From NCBI GenBank assembly GCA_022571215.1, contig JACZYG010000002.1, positions 118,332-182,331 on the forward strand: a stretch of DNA of 64,000 nt, written 5' to 3'. The notes under the pieces are model-generated. The model was given only the letters and a program-made list of their open reading frames with translations. It did not search any database and was not told the origin of the DNA. Positions 52,907 to 61,998 of this stretch are shown here, piece by piece. The first letter of the stretch is position 1, and the number at the start of each line of letters is the position of its first letter. Made by a program: the position numbers and the translations under genes. Source of the DNA: Fidelibacterota bacterium. Lineage in GTDB: Bacteria; Fidelibacterota; SORT01.

Positions 52907-53485
52907 GTGGTAACCCTGCAAGTTGAAATAGCCAAGATCTCCTTTTATCCTCCAAGCAAAGGATACGCTGTAATATTGAAAGAGTTAAACGGTGAAAGAC
53001 AGCTTCCGGTTATTGTAGGCGCTTTTGAGGCTCAGGCGATAGCGCTTGCCATTGAAGGTATAGAAATGCCGAGACCTATGACACACGATCTTCTTAGCAA
53101 TTTATTGGAGACGATGGAGGTTGATGTAAAAGAGATAGTCATCAACAAATTAGTCGAAGGAACTTTCTACGCTAAAATCTATGTGGATTCCTACAATTTC
53201 GGTGAAAAGGAAATTGATTCTCGCCCCAGCGACGCTATAGCTTTAGCGCTTAGAGTAGATGCTCCTGTATTTGTCAGTGAAACGGTCATGAATGAGGCAG
53301 GCGTGAAACTTACAGATCAAAAAGACTCGGAGGTATTCAAAATTGACGCCTCGATAATTCAGCAGGAATATTCATTGGAAGAGGAACTTAAAAAAGCGGT
53401 AGACATCGAAAACTATGAATTGGCCGCCCAATTACGTGATAAAATCAAATCACTGAACGGAGAAAATTCCGGAGGACATTCATAA
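52907..53485 (+). CDS. Bifunctional nuclease-family protein (DUF151) with UVR motif
   Basis: A 192-residue protein. Residues 1-~135 are a bifunctional nuclease (DUF151) domain: YAVILKELNGERQLPVIVG, the conserved EAQAIALAIEG and MPRPMTHDLLSNLLE, and later SRPSDAIALALRVDAPVFV. The last ~45 residues form a UVR-type helical pair (LEEELKKAVDIENYELAAQL, then RDKIK), as in UvrB/UvrC interaction modules. DUF151 proteins are ascribed DNase/RNase activity. AGGAA precedes the GTG start by seven bases. Close neighbours do not indicate a specific role. Confidence 0.93.
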   Translation: MVTLQVEIAKISFYPPSKGYAVILKELNGERQLPVIVGAFEAQAIALAIEGIEMPRPMTHDLLSNLLETMEVDVKEIVINKLVEGTFYAKIYVDSYNFGEKEIDSRPSDAIALALRVDAPVFVSETVMNEAGVKLTDQKDSEVFKIDASIIQQEYSLEEELKKAVDIENYELAAQLRDKIKSLNGENSGGHS

Positions 53486-53508
53486 CATCCTAATTCGAGA
53501 ACGTTTGA

Positions 53509-54291
53509 CTAATCTTTCTCCGTCGCATTGACGGAGTTTTTGTTTTTATTTTCTAAATAAGACAATGCCATTCGGGCTGCTGACTGTTCCGCTTCTTTGA
53601 GTCTTTTGCCACTGCCACTGCCAAGAGATTCTCCCTCAATAATCGCTTCAACCATGAATATTTTCGCATGATCCGGACCCTCCTGATCTACGACGACGTA
53701 TTTAATATTCGATAAGGATCTAGCTTGAATATATTCTAACAGTCTGCTCTTATAATTTGTTAATTTTGAATTTTGGAATGCTGATTCGATGTCACTAAGC
53801 AGGGTCGCATGGATGAATTTTTCAGCAGATCTAATTCCCCCGTCGAGGTAAATCGCTCCCGCGATAGCCTCATACAGGTCCGCTAAAATAGCTGGATTCT
53901 CTCTACCGTCTCGTAGATGCTCTTCGGAAGTCAACAACAAATATTTACCAAGATTGAGTTTCTGTGCGACTTTTGCAAGATGCGTACCCTTTACGAGCGA
54001 AGAGCGAGCTTCGGTTAGAGGGCCTTCCTCCTTGTCGCCGTCTACATTATAAAGAGCGTGAGCGGTTACGAGTTCTATGACGGCATCGCCGAGAAATTCC
54101 AATCTCTGGTTGGAGGGGATATTATGTTTTGCGCTGAATGATCTATGGGATAGAGCTTCAATTACGATTTTTTTATTATTGAACGTATATGAAAGAGTGC
54201 TGTAGAGGGCTATTAGGTCAAAGTCGATTGGGAGATAGCTTAAAACTTTCGATCTGTTTTTCGGCTGGAAAAAACTGAAGAATTTCAGCAA
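53509..54291 (-). CDS. rnc: Ribonuclease III
   Basis: A 260-residue double-strand-specific endoribonuclease for rRNA and mRNA processing. The nuclease signature NQRLEFLGDAVIELVTAHAL lies at about 60-80, with the acidic metal residues; later ADLYEAIAGAIYLDGG carries the remaining conserved Asp and Glu. The C-terminal double-stranded RNA-binding domain (about 175-250) includes GSGSGKRLKEAEQSAARMAL. The ~30 N-terminal residues are an extension. It is the last gene of the fab cluster; its final codons hold the plus-strand terminator noted at 53518. Confidence 0.97.
   Translation of the reverse strand: MLKFFSFFQPKNRSKVLSYLPIDFDLIALYSTLSYTFNNKKIVIEALSHRSFSAKHNIPSNQRLEFLGDAVIELVTAHALYNVDGDKEEGPLTEARSSLVKGTHLAKVAQKLNLGKYLLLTSEEHLRDGRENPAILADLYEAIAGAIYLDGGIRSAEKFIHATLLSDIESAFQNSKLTNYKSRLLEYIQARSLSNIKYVVVDQEGPDHAKIFMVEAIIEGESLGSGSGKRLKEAEQSAARMALSYLENKNKNSVNATEKD
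53518..53541 (+). terminator. Terminator of the DUF151 gene, inside the 3' end of rnc
   Basis: CTCCGTC (53518-53524) pairs perfectly with GACGGAG (53530-53536) around a five-base loop, followed by TTTTTG on the plus strand. It overlaps the last codons of the convergent RNase III gene. Confidence 0.8.
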
Positions 54292-54302
54292 ACTTCAGAT
54301 CT

Positions 54303-55547
54303 TTAGTTATAGTATTTTTTAAACAATATTACCGAATTATGACCACCGAACCCAAAAGTGTTACTGATGGCAATATTAACTTCTTTTGCAACAGCCTTAT
54401 TAGGAGTATAATCGAGGTCACATTCGGGGTCAGGATTCTCATAGTTGATAGTGGGGGGAACCAATCCTTCGTTAATGGCAAAGATGCATGCAATCGCCTC
54501 TACGGCGCCAGCTGCGCCGAGGAGATGCCCGGTCATTGATTTGGTTGAACTCACTGAAAGCTTATATGCGTGCTCACCAAAAACGGTTTTGATAGCGGCC
54601 GTTTCATTCTTGTCGTTGAATTGGGTCGAGGTGCCGTGAGCATTGATATAGTCTACCTCATCAGGCTTGATACCCGCATCTTCCAAGGCAATATTGATCG
54701 CTCTTACGGCTCCTTCACCTCCCGGAGCGGGCGCTGTGATGTGATACGCATCGCCGGTATTTCCTAAACCGCCTACCTCAGCGTAAATATGCGCTCCACG
54801 GGCTTTTGCGTGTTCCAGCTCCTCGAGAACAAGTATTCCTCCTCCTTCCGCCATAATGAATCCGTCACGATCAAGATCAAAGGGCCTTGAAGCCTTTTCG
54901 GGTTCATCATTCCGGGTAGAAAGCGCCTGCATATTCATGAATCCGCTTACCGCCATTTTGGAGACGGTCGCTTCCGACCCACCGGTAATCATTACATCGG
55001 CTGAGCCATATTGAATTTGGCGAAAAGAATCGCCAATGGCATGGTTTGATGTTGAGCATGCGGATGTTACCGCATAATTAGGCCCCTTGAAGCCATGCAC
55101 AATTGCAATTCTTCCCGGAGAGATATCTGCTATGTACATTGGTATGAAAAATGGACTGACTTTTCTTGGCCCCTTCTCATATAAAGTAGCGGTCTGTCGT
55201 TCAAATGTTAATATACCGCCGATTCCTGAGCCTACAATGACACCGACTCGTTCCTTATCGATATCTCCATTCTCTTTCAACCCTGCATCTTCGATAGCCA
55301 TATCCGCAGCATATAGAGCGTATTGAGTAAACAGGTCCATTCTGCGGATATCTTTTTTTTCGATGCGCTCTTCAGGCATAAAATCCTTTACCTCTCCCGC
55401 TATACGACACTTATATTCTGAACTGTCGAATTTTGTTATCGGTCCAATTCCGTTTTTTCCGTCTTTCAGGGCGTCGTAAAATTCTGGGATACTGTTTCCG
55501 ATTGGAGTGACCGCTCCCATCCCCGTGATGACAACTCTTCTATGCAT
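54303..55547 (-). CDS. fabF: 3-oxoacyl-[acyl-carrier-protein] synthase II
   Basis: A 414-residue condensing enzyme elongating acyl-ACP with malonyl-ACP. The catalytic cysteine is in NYAVTSACSTSNHAIGDSF, the two histidines in NAHGTSTQFNDKNE and STKSMTGHLLGAAGAVEA, and the C-terminal SNTFGFGGHNSVI loop is intact. It starts VVITGMGAVTPIGN. It lies 33 bases after acpP and 11 bases before rnc on the minus strand. Confidence 0.98.
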   Translation of the reverse strand: MHRRVVITGMGAVTPIGNSIPEFYDALKDGKNGIGPITKFDSSEYKCRIAGEVKDFMPEERIEKKDIRRMDLFTQYALYAADMAIEDAGLKENGDIDKERVGVIVGSGIGGILTFERQTATLYEKGPRKVSPFFIPMYIADISPGRIAIVHGFKGPNYAVTSACSTSNHAIGDSFRQIQYGSADVMITGGSEATVSKMAVSGFMNMQALSTRNDEPEKASRPFDLDRDGFIMAEGGGILVLEELEHAKARGAHIYAEVGGLGNTGDAYHITAPAPGGEGAVRAINIALEDAGIKPDEVDYINAHGTSTQFNDKNETAAIKTVFGEHAYKLSVSSTKSMTGHLLGAAGAVEAIACIFAINEGLVPPTINYENPDPECDLDYTPNKAVAKEVNIAISNTFGFGGHNSVILFKKYYN

Positions 55548-55580
55548 GTTTGACAGGCACCTGCTTTTATCCGTTATCGG

Positions 55581-55811
55581 TTATTTATTTGATGTGATAT
55601 AATTAACGATATCACCAACTGTAAGAAGCTTGTCGTAATCCTCTTCGGGAACTTCGACTCCGAATTCATCATCAAAGGCTATCATGAGCTCCATGACGGA
55701 AAGGGAATCCGCTCCTAAATCATCAACCAAAGAAGCGCTATCAACCACTTCAGCTTCATCAATTTCCAATTCCTTTGAGATGATCTGCTTTATCTTTTCT
55801 ACGTCTGACAT
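55581..55811 (-). CDS. acpP: Acyl carrier protein
   Basis: A 76-residue acidic helical carrier. The phosphopantetheine serine is in DDLGADSLSVMELMIAFDDE (DSL motif, about residue 37). It carries growing acyl chains for FabF, FabH, FabG and PlsX encoded around it. Length and placement between fabG and fabF are the typical bacterial arrangement. Confidence 0.98.
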   Translation of the reverse strand: MSDVEKIKQIISKELEIDEAEVVDSASLVDDLGADSLSVMELMIAFDDEFGVEVPEEDYDKLLTVGDIVNYITSNK

Positions 55812-55849
55812 ATTTCTTATTCTCCTTTTTATTTTAGGGTGTTAAAATA

Positions 55850-56593
55850 TTACATCAAGAGACCACCGTCAACATTAATTACTTGTCCGGTGATATAATT
55901 TGATTCTTCTGACGCAAGAAATGCTGCCAAGTTTGCCACATCCGAACCGGTTCCACTTTTTCCTAATGGAATATTTTTTATGAAGTTTTCCCTCGCGATG
56001 TCGCTAATGGAGTCGGTCATATCAGTTTCGATATACCCGGGAGCGATAGCATTAACTCTGATATTTCTGGAAGCCAATTCCTTGGCGGCGGACTTGGTCA
56101 ATCCTATTATTCCTGCCTTGGAAGCAGAATAATTTGCCTGTCCGGCATTTCCGGTAATGCCTACAACTGATGTAATATTTATTATAGTGCCCTTTTTGGC
56201 TTTCAGCATAGCTCGTGTGACAGCCTTGATTCCATTGAACGTGCCTTTCAAATTTACATTGAGTACCGTATCCCAATCTTCATCCTTCATAGCCATAATA
56301 AGTTTGTCCCGTGTGATACCTGCGTTGTTGACAAGTATATCCACTGCGCCGAATGTTTCCATCGCATATTTTATGAGCTCGGAGAAGGAAGAACTGTCTG
56401 AGATGTCAACCGTTTTAAATTCGATGTCTATACCGGCTCTTTCTATCTCATCCTTAACTTGATTTAAGAGGGATTCATTGGTCGCCGCAATAAGCAAATT
56501 TGCGCCTTCATCGGCGAATTTCCGGGCGATATCCGCTCCGATGCCTCTTGATGCGCCAGTTATTACCGCAGTTTTTCCTTTTAAGAGAGGCAT
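55850..56593 (-). CDS. fabG: 3-oxoacyl-[acyl-carrier-protein] reductase
   Basis: A 247-residue short-chain dehydrogenase reducing 3-oxoacyl-ACP with NADPH. The cofactor motif is VITGASRGIGADIARKFA. NNAG is present at about 89, and the catalytic Ser-Tyr-Lys appear in ITSVVGITGNAGQANYSASKAG (read in two parts, S at about 141, YSASK at 154-158). The C-terminal GQVINVDGGLLM is typical. Its start overlaps the fabD stop by one base (TAATG). Confidence 0.97.
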   Translation of the reverse strand: MPLLKGKTAVITGASRGIGADIARKFADEGANLLIAATNESLLNQVKDEIERAGIDIEFKTVDISDSSSFSELIKYAMETFGAVDILVNNAGITRDKLIMAMKDEDWDTVLNVNLKGTFNGIKAVTRAMLKAKKGTIINITSVVGITGNAGQANYSASKAGIIGLTKSAAKELASRNIRVNAIAPGYIETDMTDSISDIARENFIKNIPLGKSGTGSDVANLAAFLASEESNYITGQVINVDGGLLM

Positions 56594-57528
56594 TAGTTCA
56601 ATAATTCCTTTAAATCGTCAAGAGAGTCTATGCCCGTTGCGATAAGTTCCTTGTCAATCCGCTTGATCAGACCTTGAAGGACTTTGCCCGGACCCACTTC
56701 GATGAAGGTCGTAACCCCATCCGTAATCATATTCAATATCGAAGGATACCATTTGACAGGGTTGGTGATTTGCATTGACAGAGAATTCATTATTTCATCA
56801 GGATCTGAAAGAGGGAGGGCTGTGAAATTACTGTACACCGGAAAAGAAGGCGCCGATATATTCGTTGAACGCAATGATCCATTTAATTCTTCCACGGCGG
56901 ATTTCATCAATGACGAGTGAAATGCGCCGCTCACATTAAGCTCTTTGACAATTTTAGCGCCCCTCTCTTTTGCAGCGGTCATCACCTCATGCACAGCATC
57001 AAGGGTGCCGGAGATAACCAGTTGAGATGGTGAATTCAAATTGGCTACCTGCACACTGCCGCCGTTACTCAGACTGTTGCATAAATCCTCAAGAGTGTCC
57101 AAATCCAGCCCTATAACCGCCGCCATCGTTCCCGGGTTTTCATCACAAGCTTTTTGCATAGCGTTGGCTCTGACATTCACTACTCTTAACGCATCTAAAT
57201 ATTCCATCGAGTCCGCCGCCACAAAAGCGGAGTACTCACCGAGGCTGTGCCCGGCTGAAAAACCGGGTTTGCAGCCATTGTCCAACAATATCATGGTCAA
57301 AGCATAGCTGTGGGTGAAAATAGCCGGCTGGGTGACAGAAGTTTGTGTCAATTTTTCTATAGGTCCGTTGAACGACAGATCGGCAAGATCAAAATTAAGC
57401 AGATCAGAAGCTTTTGAATATAGTTCCTTCACCGAGTCGTATTCTTCATAAAGGTCTTTACCCATTCCAACATATTGAGACGCTTGTCCGGGGTATATAA
57501 AGGCGGTACTTTTCTCTGAAAATTGCAA
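56593..57528 (-). CDS. fabD: Malonyl-CoA:ACP transacylase
   Basis: A 311-residue enzyme that loads malonate from CoA onto ACP. It begins TAFIYPGQASQYVGMGKDLY. The nucleophilic serine is in FSAGHSLGEYSAFVAA (about residue 95), with the catalytic histidine in VSGAFHSSLM near 205. The C-terminal FIEVGPGKVLQGLIK is intact. It directly follows fabH (one base between) and touches fabG. Confidence 0.97.
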   Translation of the reverse strand: MQFSEKSTAFIYPGQASQYVGMGKDLYEEYDSVKELYSKASDLLNFDLADLSFNGPIEKLTQTSVTQPAIFTHSYALTMILLDNGCKPGFSAGHSLGEYSAFVAADSMEYLDALRVVNVRANAMQKACDENPGTMAAVIGLDLDTLEDLCNSLSNGGSVQVANLNSPSQLVISGTLDAVHEVMTAAKERGAKIVKELNVSGAFHSSLMKSAVEELNGSLRSTNISAPSFPVYSNFTALPLSDPDEIMNSLSMQITNPVKWYPSILNMITDGVTTFIEVGPGKVLQGLIKRIDKELIATGIDSLDDLKELLN

Positions 57529-58539
57529 TCAGTATGCCCATTTGAGAAGGGTGCTGCCGAGTGTATAACCTGCTCCGAATGCGGCTAAGACCGTCACATA
57601 GCCTTTTTTGAGCCTTCCGTCCTGAACAGCGTCATATAGTCCGAGCGGGATTGTTCCGGCAGTGGTATTTCCGTAACTGCCGATATTGATCACAACCTTG
57701 GAAGAGTCAATTTTTAAGCGTTTCGCGGTCGAGTCAATTATCCGCTTGTTTGCCTGGTGAGGAATAAACAGATCGATATCCTCACCATTAAGACCATTTT
57801 TTTCTAATATTTTAATCGAAATATCAGCCATTCCTCTAACAGCGTCAATGTAGACTTTTTTCCCATCCTGATGTAAATAATGCTCATCCGCGTCAACAGT
57901 TTCATGGGATGCCGGCTTCTCGCTTCCGCCTGCCGGCATGTACAGGTGTTCTGCTCCCGAACCGTCTATCGAACTCAATGAGTCAATTATTCCGAAACCC
58001 TCTTCCTCTGACGGTTCAACCAATACTGCTCCGGCGCCATCGCCAAATAGGATACAAGTGTTTCTGTCTTTGTAGTTCATAATCGAACTCATGGTATCAA
58101 CCCCTACGACAATGATTTTTTTATACGCGCCGGACTCGACAAAGCGGCTTGCTGTATTAAGTCCGAAAACGAATCCCGAACAAGCGGCGGAGAGATCAAA
58201 TCCCCAGCAATTTTTGGCGCCGATTTTTTCCTGGACTAAGCATGCAGTGGAAGGAAATAATCTGTCGGGCGTCACGGTTGCCACTATGATCACGTCTATT
58301 TCGCTTACATCGGTGTCGGTCGTCTCCAAAAGTTCGTTGATGGCATTCACGCTCATATGAGAGGTGAACTCACCGTCGGCAACGATTCTCCGTTCAGAAA
58401 TACCGGTACGGCTGACTATCCACTCGTCATTTGTATCCACCAATTTTTCGAGATCATGGTTTGTCAGGACTTTTTCGGGCATATAATGACCGACTCCGCT
58501 TATTTTTGCCAGTATCGGTCTGTGATTGGATCGATTCAT
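57529..58539 (-). CDS. fabH: 3-oxoacyl-[acyl-carrier-protein] synthase III
   Basis: A 336-residue initiating condensing enzyme joining an acyl-CoA starter with malonyl-ACP. The catalytic triad is visible: cysteine in DLSAACSGFVFGLNTA, histidine in LFIPHQANKRIID, and asparagine in VINIGSYGNTTAGTIPL. It starts with an ~8-residue N-terminal extension before ILAKISGVGHYMPEKVLTN. It abuts plsX without a gap. Primer preference (acetyl or branched) is not readable. Confidence 0.97.
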   Translation of the reverse strand: MNRSNHRPILAKISGVGHYMPEKVLTNHDLEKLVDTNDEWIVSRTGISERRIVADGEFTSHMSVNAINELLETTDTDVSEIDVIIVATVTPDRLFPSTACLVQEKIGAKNCWGFDLSAACSGFVFGLNTASRFVESGAYKKIIVVGVDTMSSIMNYKDRNTCILFGDGAGAVLVEPSEEEGFGIIDSLSSIDGSGAEHLYMPAGGSEKPASHETVDADEHYLHQDGKKVYIDAVRGMADISIKILEKNGLNGEDIDLFIPHQANKRIIDSTAKRLKIDSSKVVINIGSYGNTTAGTIPLGLYDAVQDGRLKKGYVTVLAAFGAGYTLGSTLLKWAY

Positions 58540-59577
58540 CTAAGCATTCTCCCTCGTAACTTCAGAGCGTTCTAAGTTAAGTTCGTAAATTTTTTCAGCA
58601 ATATGTTCATTAATTTTTTCTTTCACCATTTTCCTCGCAACCCGAATCGCATTCTTAATCGCAACCCTCGATGAATGTCCGTGCCCGATAATTGAAATAC
58701 CATTTGCTCCCAGGAGAGGTACGCCCCCATAAGATTGATAATCAAGGTCTGCTCTTAACTCTTTAAAAGCGGGCATCATCATTAAAGCCCCGAGCTTGGC
58801 GAACGGTTTATTTTTAAGGTAAAATTCAGATTTTGTTTTCAATATTTCTATAATCGATTCAGCAAATTTCAAAATTATATTACCCACGAAGCCATCACAT
58901 ATTACCACATCAACTTCGCCCTTCAGTATATCCTTGCCTTCGACATTCCCGTAAAAATTAGGAAGGTTTTCCTTAAAAACAGAATGAGTCTCAATTGTTA
59001 ACTCGTTTCCTTTTGTAGGTTCATGCCCGATGCTCAATAATCCTACAGACGGATTTTCCCAACCGTGGATGTGCTCGACGTATATGCTTCCCATGATTGC
59101 GAATTGTAAGAGATGGATCGGGCGGCAATTGGGGTTCGCTCCCACGTCAAAGATAGTGGTACCATGATTCTCAGAAGGCAGGTAAGTTCCGATAGTAGGA
59201 CGGCGAACACCTTTTATCCTGCCGAGGTTCATCAGGGTGGAGGCATAAAATACGCCAGTGTTGCCGGCACTGACAAAAGCGTCTATCTCACCTGCTTTCT
59301 GCAACCTGGTGCCTATTGACACTGCTGAATTAGGTTTCATCTTGAGAACTTTCGTGGGAGAATCGCTCATCTCTATAATATCGGGGGCGTGAATGATCTC
59401 AAATTTGGGATAATCTGCATCTACTTTAGATAAGACGCCCTCGATAGCGTTTTTATCGCCAATCAGAATCATTTGAGTATCTTTGTCATACTCGCGGGCT
59501 GCCAAAATAGCTCCCATCACAATTTCTTCAGGTGCGTAATCACCCCCGTTGGCATCTATGGCGATTCTCATTTTCAC
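58540..59577 (-). CDS. plsX: Phosphate acyltransferase PlsX
   Basis: A 345-residue enzyme converting acyl-ACP to acyl-phosphate for PlsY, the start of phospholipid synthesis. It begins RIAIDANGGDYAPEEIVMGA. It has GNTGVFYASTLMNLGRIKGV, FDVGANPNCRPIHLLQFAIM, VVICDGFVGNIILKFAES, and GVPLLGANGISIIGHGHSS, all conserved in PlsX. Length is normal. It follows rpmF by 37 bases, the widespread rpmF-plsX-fabH order. Confidence 0.97.
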   Translation of the reverse strand: MKMRIAIDANGGDYAPEEIVMGAILAAREYDKDTQMILIGDKNAIEGVLSKVDADYPKFEIIHAPDIIEMSDSPTKVLKMKPNSAVSIGTRLQKAGEIDAFVSAGNTGVFYASTLMNLGRIKGVRRPTIGTYLPSENHGTTIFDVGANPNCRPIHLLQFAIMGSIYVEHIHGWENPSVGLLSIGHEPTKGNELTIETHSVFKENLPNFYGNVEGKDILKGEVDVVICDGFVGNIILKFAESIIEILKTKSEFYLKNKPFAKLGALMMMPAFKELRADLDYQSYGGVPLLGANGISIIGHGHSSRVAIKNAIRVARKMVKEKINEHIAEKIYELNLERSEVTRENA

Positions 59578-59614
59578 GGTTTTAATTCGTTATGGAAAAT
59601 TTATTATGTGTTAG

Positions 59615-59794
59615 CTACTCTGACGAGGCTATTACAGACCTGCCGTTATAATATCCACAATTTTGGCATACCCGATGAGTAAGTTTAGGTTGAAGACATT
59701 TAGGACAATTCATCGTAGTAGAAACGGTAGCCTTGTAATGCGTACGCCTTTTGTCTCGACGAGATTTTGATATTTTTCTTTTTGGTAAAGCCAA
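59615..59794 (-). CDS. rpmF: 50S ribosomal protein L32
   Basis: A 59-residue zinc-ribbon ribosomal protein, short enough to be missed easily. It starts with TTG and reads MALPKRKISKSRRDKRR, THYKATVSTT, then CPKC ... CQNCGYYNGR, so the CxxC/CxxC zinc ribbon is complete. AAAGGA sits six to seven bases upstream of the TTG. It lies between yceD (27 bases) and plsX (37 bases), the near-universal place of rpmF. Confidence 0.97.
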   Translation of the reverse strand: MALPKRKISKSRRDKRRTHYKATVSTTMNCPKCLQPKLTHRVCQNCGYYNGRSVIASSE

Positions 59795-59821
59795 GTTAAA
59801 TCCTTTTAATTGTTCTTCTTA

Positions 59822-60316
59822 TTAAGTTGATAGTTGAAGCTTCATGAGCTTATCCCATCTCGGGTCGGTATATTTTGATTTACAGGAACAGACAGCCTCA
59901 TTCCAATTAGCCCCGCATGTCGGGCATAAACCCTTACAATTATCTGTGCAAAGTAATTTGATGGGTAACGTTAAAACGAAAGCGGAACGTATTTCCTCTG
60001 AAAGGTCGATCATTTGATTATTCAAATGCAGAGGCTTAATATCATCTTCCAACTTTGAAAGTTTGTTGCTGAAGTATAAGTTAATTTTAGCAGTTATTTT
60101 ATACTGAAAAGTAGATAAGCACCTATCGCACAGTAATTCTGCCGCGGAGGATATTTCAGCCTTCAGGTTCAGGTCTTCATCCCGCCGGTCTATGGTTGCC
60201 TTAAGGTCTATTTTCCCCACTAAATGGCCGTGCCCTAAAAGTTCCAGCCTATGTGATGGTTCAGACAGCTGAATCTCGTGTAACCCGCTTTCCATATTTG
60301 AAATATTTATTTTCAT
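59822..60316 (-). CDS. yceD: YceD/DUF177 family protein
   Basis: A 164-residue protein of the DUF177 family, almost always found before rpmF. In plants and bacteria members are linked with 23S rRNA accumulation. The domain core LLCDRCLSTFQYKITAKINL and the C-terminal CTDNCKGLCPTCGANWNEAVC, with clustered cysteines, are conserved. The frame stays open up to 60529, but the ATG at 60316 (with AGGA just before) is chosen: it places the family's usual N-terminus first, and a strong promoter lies within the upstream open stretch. Confidence 0.93.
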   Translation of the reverse strand: MKINISNMESGLHEIQLSEPSHRLELLGHGHLVGKIDLKATIDRRDEDLNLKAEISSAAELLCDRCLSTFQYKITAKINLYFSNKLSKLEDDIKPLHLNNQMIDLSEEIRSAFVLTLPIKLLCTDNCKGLCPTCGANWNEAVCSCKSKYTDPRWDKLMKLQLST

Positions 60317-60685
60317 ATATCCTGATAATATAATTTTGTATCGGTTGGTTGTCAAGATAAAATAGAACCCCAAAAGTAAGTTGAATTGAGGGGTTTGAGA
60401 GCTGTTCGGGAGAAAGTTTTTTTGGCTGGATGTAAGTGAAAATAATACATATTCAATAGAACAAAAATTGGATTCATGAAAAAAGATTTTGTATAAAGAG
60501 TCCGATGATTCAATCATCCTGAGGCTCATAAAATGAAATTAGAGTTTCCGCTGATCCAGTAATTTTATTGCAATTTCCAATTAGTTCGTCCCTAAAAATA
60601 GCTGACCGAATTAATCGGTTGCATTTATAGTTCAAATTCCCCAAGTTTTACGCCAATTATTAATTCATAATAGAGTGATATAGAT
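60317..60685. other. 369-base divergent intergenic region
   Basis: It contains the fab operon promoter close to yceD. No clear promoter for egtB, no RNA structure and no credible small gene was found in the remainder. Confidence 0.5.
60327..60355 (-). promoter_or_regulatory. Promoter of the yceD-rpmF-plsX-fab-rnc operon
   Basis: TTGACA (60355-60350) and TATATT (60332-60327) on the minus strand, 17 bases apart. The predicted start site, about 60320, lies only a few bases before the yceD ATG at 60316, implying an almost leaderless first cistron. Confidence 0.7.
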
Positions 60686-61996
60686 TTGGGACTGAGTTTA
60701 ATAACTGTTGAATCCATAGAAAGGGATTTAGCAAGAGTAAGGAAAGAGACTCTCGATCTGATCGGGATGATCCCCGAAGATTTTCTTTTTAACCCACCAA
60801 AACCGTTCATGGGTCCCATTATTTGGGATTTAACTCATATAGGAAAGTTCGAAGAATTATGGATCCTTCACAATTCCAGCGGTAACAAGATGGATGAGTT
60901 CTATCGAAATGACGACTATAATGCGATAATTACTCCACGAAAGAACAGAATAAGCTTAGACCTGCCATCAATTCCGGATTCGCTGGAATATCTGAATAGT
61001 ATCAGGGATAGAGTTATAGATTATCTCCACAAGGTTGATCTGCGATCGACAGATGAACTTTTAAGGAATGGATATGTCTTTGACCTGGCTATCCAACATG
61101 AATGCCAGCATCAGGAAACGATACTACAATCTCTTGCTCTCTATCATTCACCACCCTTTATCAGCCCCGAACATCAGTCCGGTAACGGAACAATCTTTGA
61201 AGCAGGGATGGTGAAAGTCCCGTCAGGTAAATTTCAGCTTGGTAGCAGTTCGGGCGGATTCAGTTACGATAATGAGCATAATTCCTCTGAGCTCTTTCTT
61301 GGCGAGTTTCTGATTGATTGCTATCCGGTCACAAACCATGATTTTATGCAGTTTATTGAAGACGACGGTTATATGAATAAAGAATTTTGGTCAAAGGAGG
61401 GTTGGACTTGGAAATCGGAAGAAGATGCTGATGCTCCTTTGTATTGGGAAAAAATCGATGGAGAGTGGAACAGAAGGAGCTATCATAAGTCACTTCCCGT
61501 CTCCCATTCCGAGCCTGTGATTCATGTCTCGTATTGGGAGGTTGAAGCGTACGCAAAGTATAAAGGAAAGAGGTTACCCACCGAATTTGAATGGGAAAAA
61601 GCCTGCCGCTGGAACCCCGAGACGGAGGAGACTCTCTCTTATCCGTGGGGAGAGGAAGAACCGAATCAAAAAAACGCAAACATAGGCATTAAAAGGTGGT
61701 CTCCGGCTCCGGTCGGGTCATACAAAGACGCTGTCTCTCCGGTTGGTTGTCATCAAATGATAGGGGACGTTTATGAATGGACGTCATCAGATTTTCTTCC
61801 TTATGACGAATTTAAAGCTTTTCCGTACGAGGAGTATTCAAAAGTAAATTTTGGAACCGAGTATAAGGTTCTAAGAGGTTCTTCATGGGCTACCTCATCA
61901 TTGGTAGCTCGTTCAACGTTCAGAAATTGGGATTTTCCGCGAAGACGTCAAATATTTGCGGGATTTAGATGCGCTATGGACGCGGAGGAAGATTAA
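60686..61996 (+). CDS. egtB: Ergothioneine biosynthesis sulfoxide synthase EgtB
   Basis: A 436-residue non-haem iron enzyme joining a thiol (gamma-glutamylcysteine or cysteine) to hercynine with O2. The N-terminal DinB-like domain carries iron ligands: histidine in IWDLTHIGKFEELW and the pair in AIQHECQHQETILQSL. The C-terminal FGE-sulfatase domain runs from about residue 165 (MVKVPSGKFQLGSSSGG) through RLPTEFEWEKAC and GDVYEWTSSDFLPY to VLRGSSWAT and FAGFRCAMD. The start is TTG. It leads an egtB-egtC-egtD operon; egtC begins three bases after its stop. No egtA (glutamate-cysteine ligase) lies nearby. Confidence 0.95.
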   Translation: MGLSLITVESIERDLARVRKETLDLIGMIPEDFLFNPPKPFMGPIIWDLTHIGKFEELWILHNSSGNKMDEFYRNDDYNAIITPRKNRISLDLPSIPDSLEYLNSIRDRVIDYLHKVDLRSTDELLRNGYVFDLAIQHECQHQETILQSLALYHSPPFISPEHQSGNGTIFEAGMVKVPSGKFQLGSSSGGFSYDNEHNSSELFLGEFLIDCYPVTNHDFMQFIEDDGYMNKEFWSKEGWTWKSEEDADAPLYWEKIDGEWNRRSYHKSLPVSHSEPVIHVSYWEVEAYAKYKGKRLPTEFEWEKACRWNPETEETLSYPWGEEEPNQKNANIGIKRWSPAPVGSYKDAVSPVGCHQMIGDVYEWTSSDFLPYDEFKAFPYEEYSKVNFGTEYKVLRGSSWATSSLVARSTFRNWDFPRRRQIFAGFRCAMDAEED

Positions 61997-61998
61997 CC

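Noticed and set aside
60317-60529. N-terminal extension of the yceD gene
   Set aside because: A strong promoter lies inside it and the family's conserved N-terminus begins at the ATG at 60316.
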